Positions 1 to 10,501 of a stretch of DNA of 64,000 nt are shown here, piece after piece. A program made the translations under genes and the position numbers. How positions within the stretch are numbered: the first letter of the stretch is position 1; every line of letters begins with the position of its first letter. The stretch is taken from contig JAVFKD010000004.1 of assembly GCA_036429605.1 (NCBI GenBank), positions 1-64,000 on the forward strand, read 5' to 3'. The notes under the pieces were generated by a model, which saw only the letters and a list, made by a program, of their open reading frames with translations, searched no databases and had not been told where the DNA came from. Source of the DNA: Cladobotryum mycophilum (taxonomy: Eukaryota; Ascomycota; Sordariomycetes; Hypocreales; Hypocreaceae).

Positions 1-786
1 TTATCCAATTCCTTTCTTCATCTCCATTCGTCACCCCGTAACATGGCTTCTCAGAGAGAATCGAACCTCACGATCGCGGGTTCGGCTCGGGCCATGGGTT
101 GCTAGTGCCTCCCGTGCGTCGGCGTCCTACTCCAGGGTCGCCTCTACGACATTACCTCTCATCGATGCTTCGATGCCCGGTCGTGTAAGTCGAGCACACC
201 CCCATCTCTCGTAGCCTTACTGACGTTCCCAGCCTCGCCCGGCGGCTCTAGATGCTCCCACTGCGAGCAGAACGGCCTGGACTGCGTAGACTTCCGTGCC
301 CTCGAGTTCGGCGTGCTCATGCGAGACCTCTTCGCGATGGTTTCCTGGGTCGCCCTCTATGATCTAGTAGGTTCCCTCTCCCTACTTCTTCCTCGGATGC
401 TAATGTCGTGGTATATAGCCTGGCAGTCACATCCCGTTTGATTCGGCCGAGCTGGGATACCTCGAGGCTCGTGCCCAAGCAATCGTCACGGTCCGCGTGC
501 TTCTCGAGATGGGGGTAAGTGATGTGTTGCCCCGCGTATCGATGGGTCGCTGACGTCACAGGAACTCCCCGCCGTGGCCAATGTGCTCCTCGGCACGCCG
601 GCGCCCCTGGGACCCGATGTTTCTGTTGCATCTATGAATCGACCCGCTTCGGATTCGGAGCCCGACTGTGGCGACGCGGGCTGCAAGAGACTGAGCGAGT
701 TTGTTCCGGATGGATACGATTCGGATGATTCGAGGTTCACCTGGGACTCCGAGAACGGTTTGCCGATTGACAAGCGACCGGATTAG
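1..786 (+). CDS. Partial multi-exon gene with a CX2CX6C motif, function unknown
   Basis: Three exons can be joined by eye. An intron with a GTAAGT donor near 187 and a TTCCCAG acceptor near 231 leads into an exon reading SRCSHCEQNGLDC, a CX2CX6C pattern like the second half of a Zn2Cys6 cluster. A second intron (donor GTAGGT near 366, branch GCTAAT, acceptor TATAG at 419) and a third (515-561, GTAAGT...CACAG) lead to an acidic C-terminus ending in TAG at 784-786. The frame runs on across the last two introns. Upstream of 187 the frame is interrupted by a stop near 104, so either the start lies outside the window or the 5' part is broken. The first half of a Zn cluster is not visible, so calling it a transcription factor is unsafe. 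I do not recognise the family. Confidence 0.45.
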
Positions 787-1853
787 GGTCAATCTCTGTT
801 AGCCGGTGCTTGTTCGCCGTACCCTGTATATTCCTTGGCAGCGAGGGGGTTCGTTCTGACCCGAACGGAACCCTTCTCATTTAGATGAGAATGAACTGAT
901 GTGCTGTGGGCCCTCGTGTAATGATCCAGCGCTACGTGACTTTGAAGGGGACATGTAAGGCATACTACGGTGCTTTAGTCACCTCGTGAAGCAAGGGCCG
1001 ATGGGGTGTTTACTCTTCCCGTGCTACATGATCCTGCCCATCTACCAACTCCCTTTACCCTGTTATGCAGGCCATCTCTGCTTACGCCCAGGGGCTTCCC
1101 CCGATGCCCACGGACTTTTACGATCATCAACGGCACAGGTGACTAAGCAAACCGCCCGAAGGTGCGGTGGGATTTTTAGGCGATTAGGGGATTGGGGGAT
1201 TGCTCCCTCTTTTTGGTGGGCATTATATGTGTTACTTACTAGAAGCGGGTCCATGAGGCGAAGCCCTCTCGACTGGGCATCGCGAGGCTGTCCCTTGACT
1301 CCATGGACTTTACCTGGGAGCGAGGGAGGAATAAGTCTATTGTTTCTTTATTGTTCTATACGCTACTTTAGCCTATTCTAGTAGGTACTAGTAAGAAAAA
1401 ATAAACCTATCATTTCTATTGTTCTATGAGCTATTCTCGCCCATTCTTTTACTTTCTATGCCCTATTTATTTTACCTATATGTGGCAGCTAGATTCCTAT
1501 CTTTTAGTTAGTTAGCCAGATCGAATATAACATCTTATTTCATTCTATTATTTCCTCTTTCAGCTTAAGCTATTACTAAGCTTGTTACTTGTTGCTATAA
1601 GGAATTTTATGCCTGAGAGGCTTATTCCCTTTAGCACATTTAAGTTATTATATATACTTAAGTTAACCTTATTCAAGCTATCGAACTTCCTTAAATTAAT
1701 TTAATTTATGCAGTTTCCTAATTAAATTCCTTTTCTATAATTAATATCTTATAAATAAAAGTAAAGGCTTGCTTCTCCTTGGAGAGTTTTAAGCTGTAAT
1801 AATAACAACCATTTCTTAACCTATTTTTAATCCGATAAGGTTTCTCCCTTATC
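787..1853. other. No gene recognised; increasingly AT-rich
   Basis: Apart from short chance frames I see no coding signal. From about 1380 the sequence is AT-rich with many TATTCTA/TTATT words and falls straight into the end of the minus-strand cysteine-rich frame. It may be 3' flank of the helicase-type element. Confidence 0.4.
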
Positions 1854-2492
1854 TTATTCTCCTCTATACCATATACTATTACTAATTACTACTAGTTGCT
1901 GTACTATTTCCGAACACCCTCTCCCTTTAATCTTATGTTCCTCTAATAAAAATTCCCCTAGTTCCCTTTCCCCTATATTTACTCCTGCTCTCTTCCCTCC
2001 ATAATATCTCTTATACCCCCTCGCTAACTCTTCCCTGACCCCCTTCATCCCACTCCCTAAGAGACCAATAATAATATCCCGTAGTGTATATTGCCCATAT
2101 TGGCACACCCAGTCCCTTGCATCCCGCTCTACCCATTTTCCTGCCTTATCTCTCATCCACTTTTCACATAGCTCTTTAGGCATCACGCACCTATAGCAGC
2201 TATCCACCGTGGCTTTCTTGTTCTCGTATAGCACCTCGCCAAGGCCCCTCTTAACCTCTTCTGCTCCGCCGGCCATGCACTCTCGCAAACTATGGCTTTG
2301 CCCCTCTTCCTTTAATCCGCGTCCTGTACAGAAGCTGCATCGGAACCCCCACCACTTGATTGCAGACTTCCACCTTGTTACCTCTATACCTTCCTCTGCG
2401 TCTATTATCACTGATCCGTCTTCTGCTGTTCTTGTAGGGATCCCGGGTGGGCCATAAGGAAACCCTTCTAATGGCGATAATCCTAACCGCAT
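1854..2492 (-). pseudogene. Cysteine-rich C-terminal module of helicase-type element (third copy)
   Basis: A 212-residue frame with the order CSFC, then LREC, then CYRC, then ELC, then WVCQY. This matches, residue for residue in the cysteine positions, the tail of the helicase at 3660-4170 (CCVC, H-x4-C, CWQC, DWC, VCQY). I read it as an extra copy of the cysteine-rich module that ends fungal telomere-linked-helicase-type proteins; the cysteine pairs suggest metal binding. It has no start context of its own, begins mid-domain and lies on the same strand as the helicase, so it is probably a remnant of another copy or a further exon. The preserved 212-codon frame argues against very old decay. 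Confidence 0.6.
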
Positions 2493-2552
2493 GTTGTGTC
2501 GGAAGTAAAAAGCAACCGTTGCAATCTCGAATATAAAAAGGAGCTTTGGGAT

Positions 2553-3185
2553 CTAACTGTCCTGGAACGGGACCCGCTGCTCGAACCATGCCCGCGCGTC
2601 CTGCTCTGCCGTCAGGTCCGCCCCCTCATCCAATGCCAGGCTTGCCACTAGCTTCCCGATGAACTGCTCGTCGTATGCGCAGAGCGCTGCGATTGCCCTT
2701 CTGGCCACTGGCTTTCGCTCGCAGTGCCCGTCGGTACCCGTACCCGATTCGTACTCTCTCCTCCAGTAATCCCCTTCGTCTTGCGACTCTGCTTCGTATA
2801 TATGGTTTGATACGCTGACATCTGTGCATGGCTGCCACGTATGCGTGCACATGGTGCAGAAACCCTGGCTGTACTCTAGCGATCTTGGTAGAGAGAGCCC
2901 TTTGAGCCACCCGAGAATTGACCTTGCCAACCCGCTGCACTCCGTGGAACTGCACGTTTCGAGGCCATGGCCCCGTTCTTGACGCCCGGTAGCCACAAAG
3001 CATGCCTCGCACCCAACCGACTTCCACCAGTCAATTGTTTGGTACGCGCTATCGAGCCGATTCTCTAACCGCGTGCCTTCGTCTCTGCCCGCCATGTGGC
3101 CCTGTAGGAGCCCCAACACTAACCGGTGCTCTTGCGTTGCTAGAATGCTTGCAAAGTCACCAGGTCGACCAAACAACGAAAACAC
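2553..3185 (-). pseudogene. Cysteine-rich C-terminal module of helicase-type element (second copy)
   Basis: A 210-residue frame with the same cysteine layout as its neighbours: GCEAC, then LETC, then CTMC, then QPC, then HC, preceded by a WW-containing segment (DWWKSVGC). The sequence is diverged from both the copy at 1854-2492 and the helicase tail, so these are not recent tandem duplicates. The three modules sit head to tail on the minus strand. The frame opens at 3185 without a clear promoter or intron signal, and 3186-3659 between it and the helicase has no coding signal. It could be the surviving end of an older neighbouring element, or a separately spliced C-terminal exon. Confidence 0.55.
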
Positions 3186-3659
3186 GCTGACCTCTGCTGG
3201 CCGTGGGGATCCTATTTCTGTATGGGTTGCTTCTTGTTATATGTACTGTGGGTGTTGTAGGTTTTCTAATAGCGATCTGTGATAAAGGATAAATATAATA
3301 ATAATAAATACCTTTGGTTCCGGTGTAGCAGTCACGACCCCACATCTTACTGACTAAGCAATATGACGCAGTGTGTAGATTCTCTCTTATCCGTAGATGG
3401 GCTGTGAAAGAGAGTAGGTTCATTCCCATCTAAATGAATTTACCTTTATTCGTACCAGAATGAACCCCTGCTGTTACACCCTCCAGGAACTATAGTTCCT
3501 AGACGCTTACTTTGCCCTAGACCTATCCTACGCTAATCCTCTAGCTACGCTTCAGGTTAACCTATAAAGGGAACAGACACAAGGTTATTGTATCAAGATT
3601 CTAATCTATGCTCTTTACCCTATAACAATAACCTATTACTTTTTTCTTTCTTTTATTCT
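3186..3659. other. Spacer between helicase tail and extra cysteine-rich modules
   Basis: A short ATA/ATT tract lies at 3293-3307 and pyrimidine-rich sequence from 3570 to 3659. I see no gene, no long repeat and no convincing intron joining the two sides. Confidence 0.4.
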
Positions 3660-5497
3660 TTACCCTGGCCTGCCCCCTCTAGATTGTTTTATTCGTATGG
3701 CCTCCTGGATAACCTCGTCCCAAACCGCTAAGCCGTTTGTCATTGGCTTTCCATAAATTCGTCGAGACCGTATTATCCATTTACGATACATCTCTCTATC
3801 CTGCCCGTCCACTCTAAACTTCTCCTCCACCAGCTCCTTTACTGTCTTGCTTACCTCTACCATTATCACGATCGGCAGCACCTGGTTTCGGTACTGGCAA
3901 ACCCCTCCTGTGGCTCGACCTGCCGTGCACCAGTCGTGGGGCAGTCCACACTGCCAGCAGCACTCGAAGTCTTTGAACCGTAGCCCCGACTGCCATTTGT
4001 TAAACTGTCCTTGACTCAAGACCTTGCAGGATTCCCGGCTGTGCTTGTATGCGTGGCGCTTCTCCTCCTGTGCCCCGTGTATATGCCACTTTACATAACA
4101 TACACAGCACCCCACCGTTGCCATGCTGTCTAGCCATCCATACAGGGTTATCAGTCGGCGGCTCTCCGCTTGCGTGTGCTCCTGCAGCCGGTTAACCATC
4201 TCCTTAGACTTCGCTGTCTCGTCTACCGCGTCGTCCGGCCCCTGCTTATGACACTGATCGCAGTCTACGCCCCCTAGCTCGCCGCACGCCCGCCCTATGC
4301 CGTCGAGAAACCTGCCCAGCACTAGCCGTCGGCACTCCCTGGCCCGCATGAACGCCTCGATCGCCTCCCGGTTCGCCTGCTCCACGTCGCTGGCAAACTC
4401 GCTGTGCCACACCGGCCGCCCGTCCGTGATGATGACCGAATCCACCGTCTCGCCCTCTCGCCGACCTCCCCTCCCCGTCTGCTGCACGAAATCTACTATC
4501 CCGTACGGTTGCTGCATATGGATCACCCCGACGATCCCCTCGATATCGATTCCCGTCCCTAGCCCTGTTGTCGCCACGATCCACCGCTGCCCGTCTCGCC
4601 CTAGCGCCCAGTCCTCCAGCGCTGCCGCTCGCTCGTCGGTTAGCATCGAGCCGTGGTAGTGTCCGCACCCGAGCTGGGCCGCTAGCCCCTTGCAATCTTC
4701 GATCGAGCGGCAGTATATCACCCCTTTCTGTTGCCCGATCATCCGCCCCTCCATCTGCTCCATCTCCTCCCTCGTCGCGTCCTCCACCTCGTTCTTCCCT
4801 GGCCGCACCCTCCTCACCCGGTAGCGAATGTTAACCCTGGCCGTCGGCGCCCGGATGATCTCGGCTTCCCGGGCGAGCATTAAATCTCGGAACGACCCTT
4901 CCATCGGCACCGGCAGCGTCGCCGTGAGCATGACCAGTGGGCACCCGTATCGGTGCAGCCCCACTAGTAGTCCCAGCCGCTCCCGGTAGCCCACGTCCAT
5001 GATGATGGTGTGGCACTCGTCGAAGAAGATCGTTCCCAGCTGCCCTCGCGCCCGGATGCTCTCCACGTATGCCACGAACCCCTCGCCGATGGCGATGTTG
5101 GCGCTGACCACGACCAGCCGTGCGTCCCGCTGCCGTTCTTCGCGGAGCTCGTCAACGTCACTGCGCCACCGCATACAGTCTATCCCGTACCTTTGAGCCC
5201 GCGTTACCAGGTCGCCCACCAGCGCTACGAACGGGACTATCACGATGCTGGTAGGCCCACCGGGTCCCCCTCCTCTTCTATCAGTGCCGGCAGATAGAAA
5301 AAGATGCTCTTGCCACCCCCGTCGGGAGTACCAGGATAAGCATGTCGCTCCGTACGCCGTTGTTCCGCATTGACATGATCCGATACATACCCTCGCGCTG
5401 TTCATCGGATTTCCAGCCTGCACTCTCTCCAAGCAGCCTCTTAAGCCCGGCGTCGATCCTGGACCGGTCAACCGTGGCTGTATCGGCTGTGAGATGG
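3660..5497 (-). pseudogene. RecQ-like (telomere-linked-type) DNA helicase domain
   Basis: Superfamily 2 helicase, RecQ-like, as in fungal telomere-linked helicases. Readable motifs on the minus strand are PTGG-GKS (Walker A, near 5320), DECH (motif II, near 5015), TATLP (motif III), GTGIDIEGI (motif V) and QQTGRGGR (motif VI, near 4480), then the cysteine-rich tail. The frame is broken twice: at C5 runs 5316-5320 (inside Walker A) and 5266-5270. One extra G at each gives a continuous frame LVLPTGGGKSIFFYLPA onward, so the TTG-started frame at 5471 is not the real N-terminus. A probable intron (5588-5498: GTAAGT donor, TGCTAAC branch, CCACCAG acceptor) lies just upstream, but its phase does not fit the preceding frame cleanly. 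It is most likely the third domain of one large protein with the two segments upstream. Confidence 0.75.
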
Positions 5498-5675
5498 CTG
5501 GTGGAAGGGCCCTTTGTTTCTTGTTAGCATACCGTAGCCTTACCCTATAGGGAACTAAATCTTCTCTTTTTTTATTCTTTAGACTTACTATAGTCCGTTG
5601 CTGGAGCGGGTTCGTTATCCTGCCTGCAATTTCTTGGCTGCTAGCAGCCCCCGCTGACAGGATCGGCTGTAATAG

Positions 5676-7841
5676 TTATGCTATTTGATATAGAACATCC
5701 TGGTGCTCGAGTATGTCGGTCGTCGGCTGCTCACGGCGTTGACGCTTAGCCACCTGTTGTGAACCCCCCGGCTCCTGGCTCTGCCCTTCCTCTCGACTTC
5801 GCTTCTGCCCGAAGTCCCCGTCTGTGCGCTCTAGGAATCCGTGCCAGAGTCTGCTGATTTCCTGGAAGTTGGATATCATCTCCGGTTGTAGCTGGCCCGG
5901 GTAGAGGACGTTGACCGCGTAGTGGTTGCGGGCTACGAGACTGCCGTGCGTTGCCTGTAGGTCCCATACGTACTCGACCCGCTCTTGCTTGCGTGTCTTG
6001 CCCGTTAGAGGGTCGGTGCAGTCGTCCTCGTTATCGTCGCCGGCCGCCTCTACCCCTTCGAGCTCGAGCTGCTGAATCACGAGGCCCTTGATGCGACGCC
6101 CGAACTCGATGGCAACGTGCCGGTAGTTTGCTACGCCGAGGCTGGTCCCGAGATGCGTCCCGGTGAGCAGGCCGAGCTGCTTGCTGAGCCGCTCCGTGTT
6201 CCAGATCCCTTGCTCGGCCGTCTTCCAGACCCATGGCTCGAGTGCTTCGGACGGTCCGCGGATCCCCGATAGCTTGTGCAGCACCTTTTCGAACGGCAGC
6301 AACCACGCGATATATGCCACCATCATCAGGCTCAGGTGCTCCGGCAGGAACCGTGCGACCATGCGACCCCTCCCTTTGATGCTCCTGCTCTTGTCTCGAT
6401 CCGTGACCAGCATCATCTGCCCGTCGAAGACGAACATGTTCTTCGGGAGCTCCTGCGTGTCGCAGTGCTTGATCGTTGTCATCTCCGGCCCGCGCCCGGG
6501 CTGCCCCGACCAGATGTGCACGGCAGGTACGGACCTGCTCTTGAACTGCTTCAGGTCCGAGATGTACTCCTCCACCCGCTGCCGGCGGCACTCGTACCGA
6601 ACCTGGTCGCCCCTACCCTTGACCTTCTTCCAGAGCATCTTGCCGACCAGCTCCATGATCATCCCTGCGCCGGGCCTGAGCCATGCGTTCTTGCGGTTCG
6701 TGGCGAACGACCGCCCCGGCCCCTCGTAGACCAAGCTGTCGACGATGTCCCTGAGCCGGATCGTCTTCTTGACCTGGTCCCATTGGCCAAGCATAAGCTT
6801 GTCCATCAGCGCCTCGGTGTCCTTGACGGCCGCCTGCGCCGTCTTCTGGAAGTCCCCCACCCGGATCCGGCTCCCCTGGTAGCTGAGCGTCGTGCCGTCG
6901 CTCTCCCATGCGAGCCGCGCCAGCCCACCCTCCTGCATTCGATAACCCCTCCCGTACGTCATCCACTGGATGATGGAGCTGAACGGCGTGTATGAGCCGT
7001 CTGCGAGCCACTGCCGGTGCCCCTCCTGAAACCGGGAAATGGCGTTGAAGCTGGCCTCGCAGCCTAGGCCCTCGCCGTCGTCGTCGTCTGACCCGTCCGA
7101 ATCGGGCTTCACATCCTCGAAGAAATGCTCCAGCATCAGTATTCGCCCGCACCACAGGAAACCGGCGAGAAAGCGCGTGTGTGAGGACGACGGCACCCAC
7201 GACTCACCTGTCCGATCGATGCCGAGAACGGCGGTAAAGTGTAGGAGTGGGTTGCGGTATGGCCTTTTGCCCAGCTTCTGCTTGATTGAGCTGATGCAGA
7301 ATTGGAAGACGGCGCGATCGAGCATGACCCTTTCCGGGCTCTCGCTGCCGCTGTCGCCCTCACTGCCCTCGTTACGATCGGGGCCGGTGGCCATGAGAGC
7401 ATCGAGCCGTTGCATGACCTCCCCCAAGCTCCCCCATTGCGAAGCCGTAAACCTGACCCCGTGCTCGGCCTTGGCCCCGGAACGCCCCAGCGGCCACACC
7501 CGCGCACAGTAGCACAGGTATCGCTGCACGTATGAGCTGTACCGCTCTATCGTGCCTGCCTCTTGCTTCCTGCCGAATGGCATAGCCGCCGGCCTTGTTG
7601 GGTCGATGCTGATCAGCCACTTTAGTGTTTGTTCCGGCACCTGGTCGAGGCGATCCATGCACCCGGCCAGGACCCGATCGAAGCTTGCCGTTAGCTGCCG
7701 GAGGCGTTGGTTCGCCTTGATGGCCTCCTTGTTCCACCATCGCTTCTCGACTGCCTTGGCCGCGGGGGCAACCCGGCGCGATGAAGCGTCACCCGGTCCT
7801 TCTGCTGCAGGTGCTCGGCCCACTTCATGAACTTGACCCAT
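5676..7841 (-). pseudogene. Tyrosine-recombinase-like domain of the helicase-type element
   Basis: The frame carries a full tyrosine recombinase catalytic pattern, numbered from the upstream limit at 7841: R450 in PGRGPEM (R-x-x-E, box I), K484 in a DRDKS hairpin followed by ARFLPEHLSLMMVAYIAWLL, R574-H575 in YRHVAIEFGRRI, H632 in QATHGS and Y641 in ARNHYAVN. The H-to-Y spacing of nine residues equals that of XerD-type enzymes. An acidic insert (GDDNEDD) lengthens the R574-H632 gap. A basic, Gln-rich tail precedes a TAA at 5678-5676. The frame continues open past that stop to a GTAAGT donor at 5588, so the stop looks like CAA changed to TAA by RIP. Codons before about 7770 are not the true N-terminus: they overlap the OrsD-like frame, and one extra base at run 7764-7768 joins the two. 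Confidence 0.65.
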
Positions 7842-8473
7842 CTCGACTCGGTATTGACGCCGCCGGGCGCCTCGACGAGCCGCCGTCTCTCCTCCTCCGC
7901 CTGGAGAAGCCTCTTCTCGTAAGCCTCGGCCATCTTAACCAAGCTCTTGGTCTCCTCCTGGTCCTTGTCTCGACCCTCGCCATCCACGCCTTCGCCGCCT
8001 TCTCCCCCGGCGACGGCATCGGAATCCCCGTCCACGCCGACGATCCAGTATCTTGCGTGACGTCCTCGTGAGAATGTCTGCAGCGCGACCTTGACCCACC
8101 CGGTTTGGCCGACGTCTAACCCATGGCTAGATTGGCCCTGGTGTGTGAACATGTTCTTCTTATTGATAGTCAGATGCCGACACTCCGTGCAGCTGTACCC
8201 TCCGAGGACCGGGAGATCGCTGAGCGGCAGGCTGTGGTCGCTCGGCAGCTCGACCGTACGGGGATCCTTTAGGCTGGCTCGGCGCGAGTCGTTGAACGCT
8301 GTTACCCGCTGCAGTGAATCTCCGGTAAGTTTATGCTGTTTTCGAAAATGCGATGCCACAGCCGAGGCCGCCGGCCGAATGGCAGCTCGACATATCAGAC
8401 ACAGTAGAAGCATACTTGGCTTATAGAGCCGTATATGCTCTGGTGTTCGTAAAGAATCGGTTGGTTATTCCAT
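7764..8473 (-). pseudogene. N-terminal OrsD-like C2H2 zinc-finger segment of the helicase-type element
   Basis: Two zinc-finger-like motifs, CLICRAAIRP...HFRKQH and CTECRHLT...HQGQSSH, match the OrsD-type N-terminus (PF12013) seen in fungal telomere-linked-helicase-type proteins. A charged coiled-coil-like stretch (KMAEAYEKRLLQAEEERRR) and KFMKWAEHLQQKD follow. Reading upstream in frame past the first ATG at 8413 gives RTPEHIRLYKPS and then ATG-GAA-TAA at 8473-8465: the likely original start, with codon 3 changed from CAA to TAA, a CpA-to-TpA change typical of RIP. At G5 run 7764-7768 one extra base would connect this frame to the recombinase-like domain. So this is the 5' end of one gene running 8473 to about 3660. 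Confidence 0.65.
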
Positions 8474-8962
8474 GATTAAGAGGTTACTAGATTATTATAT
8501 TATTATTATAGTATTATTATTATTATTATTGTTATTATCATTATGATAATGGCTATAGAAGAAAAAAATCATTATATTTATCTACTTTATTATATAAGAT
8601 GATAGACGTGTTATTATAAACCCCTAGAGATTGATTGTCTTTGCCCCCTTTTGTTCGCCAGTCTGTCTACCTGCTAAACTCGAAGAACACGGCGTAGCTG
8701 AACCGTACACCAGACAACGCCCCTGGCGCTATACCGGATTTTTCAACCCCCGCGGTCATTGGCTTACGCATACCAGTCAACCCTGATGATGTAAGCGTTA
8801 AGCTGAACCTTACCGTGTTAACCCCAGTCGCATTTGGGTTGATAGATGGCCAACCAGAATGGTTGTTTTGGTCTAGAGTTGTTTTGGTTCGCGTGGTCCG
8901 TGCATCGCGCCGGTTTCGCGGGCGGCCCGCGGTCGTTGAACTCGAACGACACGCGGAATAAT
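8474..8962. other. Spacer upstream of the helicase-type gene
   Basis: A TTATTA microsatellite-like tract at 8485-8550 is followed by about 300 bp of balanced composition without a recognisable gene. It separates the start of the helicase-type gene from the telomere-like array and probably contains that gene's promoter. Confidence 0.4.
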
Positions 8963-9830
8963 GGTTAGGGTTTAGAAGTTTCTTAGGGGGTTGGGTTAGG
9001 GTTGGGTTAGGGTTGGGTTTTTTAGTTTCTTATAAGGGATTGGGTTTTTTGAGATTGGTACAGGGGTTGGGTTTTTCTAGGGATTGGGTTTTTTGAGATT
9101 GGCACAGGGGTTGGGTTTTTTAGTTTCTTATAAGGGATTGGGTTTTTTGAGATTGGTACAGGGGTTGGGTTTTTCTAGGGATTGGGTTTTTTGAGATTGG
9201 CACAGGGGTTGGGTTTTTTAGTTTCTTATAAGGGATTGGGTTTTTTAGTTTCTTATAGGGGATTGGGTTTTTTAGTTTCTTATAAGGGATTGGGTTTTTT
9301 GAGATTGGCACAGGGGTTGGGTTTTTTTAGTTTCATAAGGGATTGGGTTTTTTAGTTTCATAAGGGATTGGGTTTTTTAGTTTCTTATAGGGGATTGGGT
9401 TTTTTAGTTTCTTATAAGGGATTGGGTTTTTTGAGATTGGCACAGGGGTTGGGTTTTTTAGTTTCTTATAAGGGGTTGGGTTTTTTAGGGATTGGGTTTT
9501 TTGAGATTGGCACAGGGGTTGGGTTTTTTAGTTTCTTATAAGGGGTTGGGTTTTTTAGGGATTGGGTTTTTTTGAGATTGGCACAGGGGTTGGGTTTTTT
9601 AGTTTCTTATAAGGGGTTGGGTTTTTTAGGGATTGGGTTTTTTGAGATTGGCACAGGGGTTGGGTTTTTTAGTTTCTTATAAGGGGTTGGGTTTTTTAGT
9701 TTCTTATAAGGGATTGGGTTTTTTGAGATTGGTACAGGGGTTGGGTTTTTTAGTTTCTTATAGGGGATTGGGTTTTTTTAGTTTCTTATAAAGCATTGGG
9801 TTTAGTAGGGATTGGGTTTTTTTGGTTTTT
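8963..9830 (+). repeat. Telomere-like degenerate repeat array
   Basis: The array opens with GGTTAGGGTTTAG and then TTGGGTTAGGG/TTGGGTTAGGG words. It continues as a higher-order repeat alternating GGGATTGGGTTTTTT, GAGATTGGCACAGGG and GGTTGGGTTTTTTAG with TTTCTTATAA. I count 16 copies of the TTTAGTTTC(TT)ATA segment. Strand asymmetry is that of telomeric G-strands. It lies between the helicase-type gene, which transcribes away from it, and a restriction-like-endonuclease LINE. It could be a degenerate interstitial telomere, a subtelomeric satellite, or the 5' terminal repeats of the LINE. Confidence 0.7.
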
Positions 9831-10467
9831 TTTATATAGTTTATTAAGGGGTTTAGGGTAGAATTAAATTAGCTTGTAGCTAAAGGATTAGGTTATAGTT
9901 GTTTTTGTCGAGGGGTTAGCTTATAGCTATTTTCCGCTATACTTTTAGTTATAGCTGTTTCCGGCTATACCTTTACTTATAGCTATTTCCGGCTATACCT
10001 TTGGGTTATAGCTGTTTTCGGTTATACCTTTAGGTTATTTAATAGTCCCTGTTTTTCCTGTTTTTTTTATTTTCCATCTTTAGTTTTCTATCCTTATTTT
10101 ATCCTTGTTTTATCCTTGGGTTATCCTTGTTTTATTCTATTCAACTACAAAATTATCCTTAACTTATTCTTTAGGTTACCGTTAGGTTACCTTTGCGTTG
10201 GCTTTGGGTTATTTTTAGTTATATAGCGTATTTTTATAGCTATTTATTAGCTGATTTCTTTAGCTATTTTATAGTTATCTCTTTGCCACCTTAGTAGCTA
10301 TTTTATAGCTATTTTATAGCTGTTCTTTCTAGCTATTCTAAGCTATTCTAAGCTATTTCAAGCTATTTCAAGCTATTTCAAGCTATTTCAAGCTAGTTAT
10401 AGCTAGTTATAGCTACCCTTAGCTAAGCATAGCTAAGCATAGCTATTCCTACCTATTTTACCTACCT
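9831..10467 (+). other. 5' leader of the REL-endonuclease LINE with TAGCTAT-type short repeats
   Basis: A T-rich leader full of GTTATAGCTATTTCCGGCTATACC variants at about 9895-10035, then tandem decamers: AGCTATTCTA twice, AGCTATTTCA four times, AGCTAGTTAT twice (about 10330-10410). No open frame. It runs directly into the ATG at 10468, so it is probably the element's 5' UTR and promoter; the exact 5' boundary with the telomere-like array is not clear. Confidence 0.5.
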
Positions 10468-10501
10468 ATGGCTTCCTGCCCCACTTGCAATAGGGTCTAT
10501 A

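Noticed and set aside
986..1381. Plus-strand 131-codon frame as a gene
   Set aside because: No family resemblance, no start or splice context, and low-complexity translation at the end.
4246..4695. Overlapping Arg/Ala-rich frames opposite or alongside the helicase and recombinase segments
   Set aside because: Shadow frames of the GC-rich real coding strand; composition is typical of out-of-frame reading.
3660..5471. Helicase starting at 5471 (TTG) as an intact 603-residue protein
   Set aside because: The first 70-odd residues are out of frame: the Walker A and the conserved region before it lie in another frame, and the start is not ATG.
8485..8550. CRISPR-like or structured array in the TTATTA tract
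   Set aside because: Simple trinucleotide slippage without spacers; CRISPR is not expected in a fungal chromosome.
9120..9311. Minus-strand frame NPIPYKKLKNPIPYKK as a repeat protein
   Set aside because: It is only the translation of the telomere-like tandem array; other frames are equally open because of the repeat unit.
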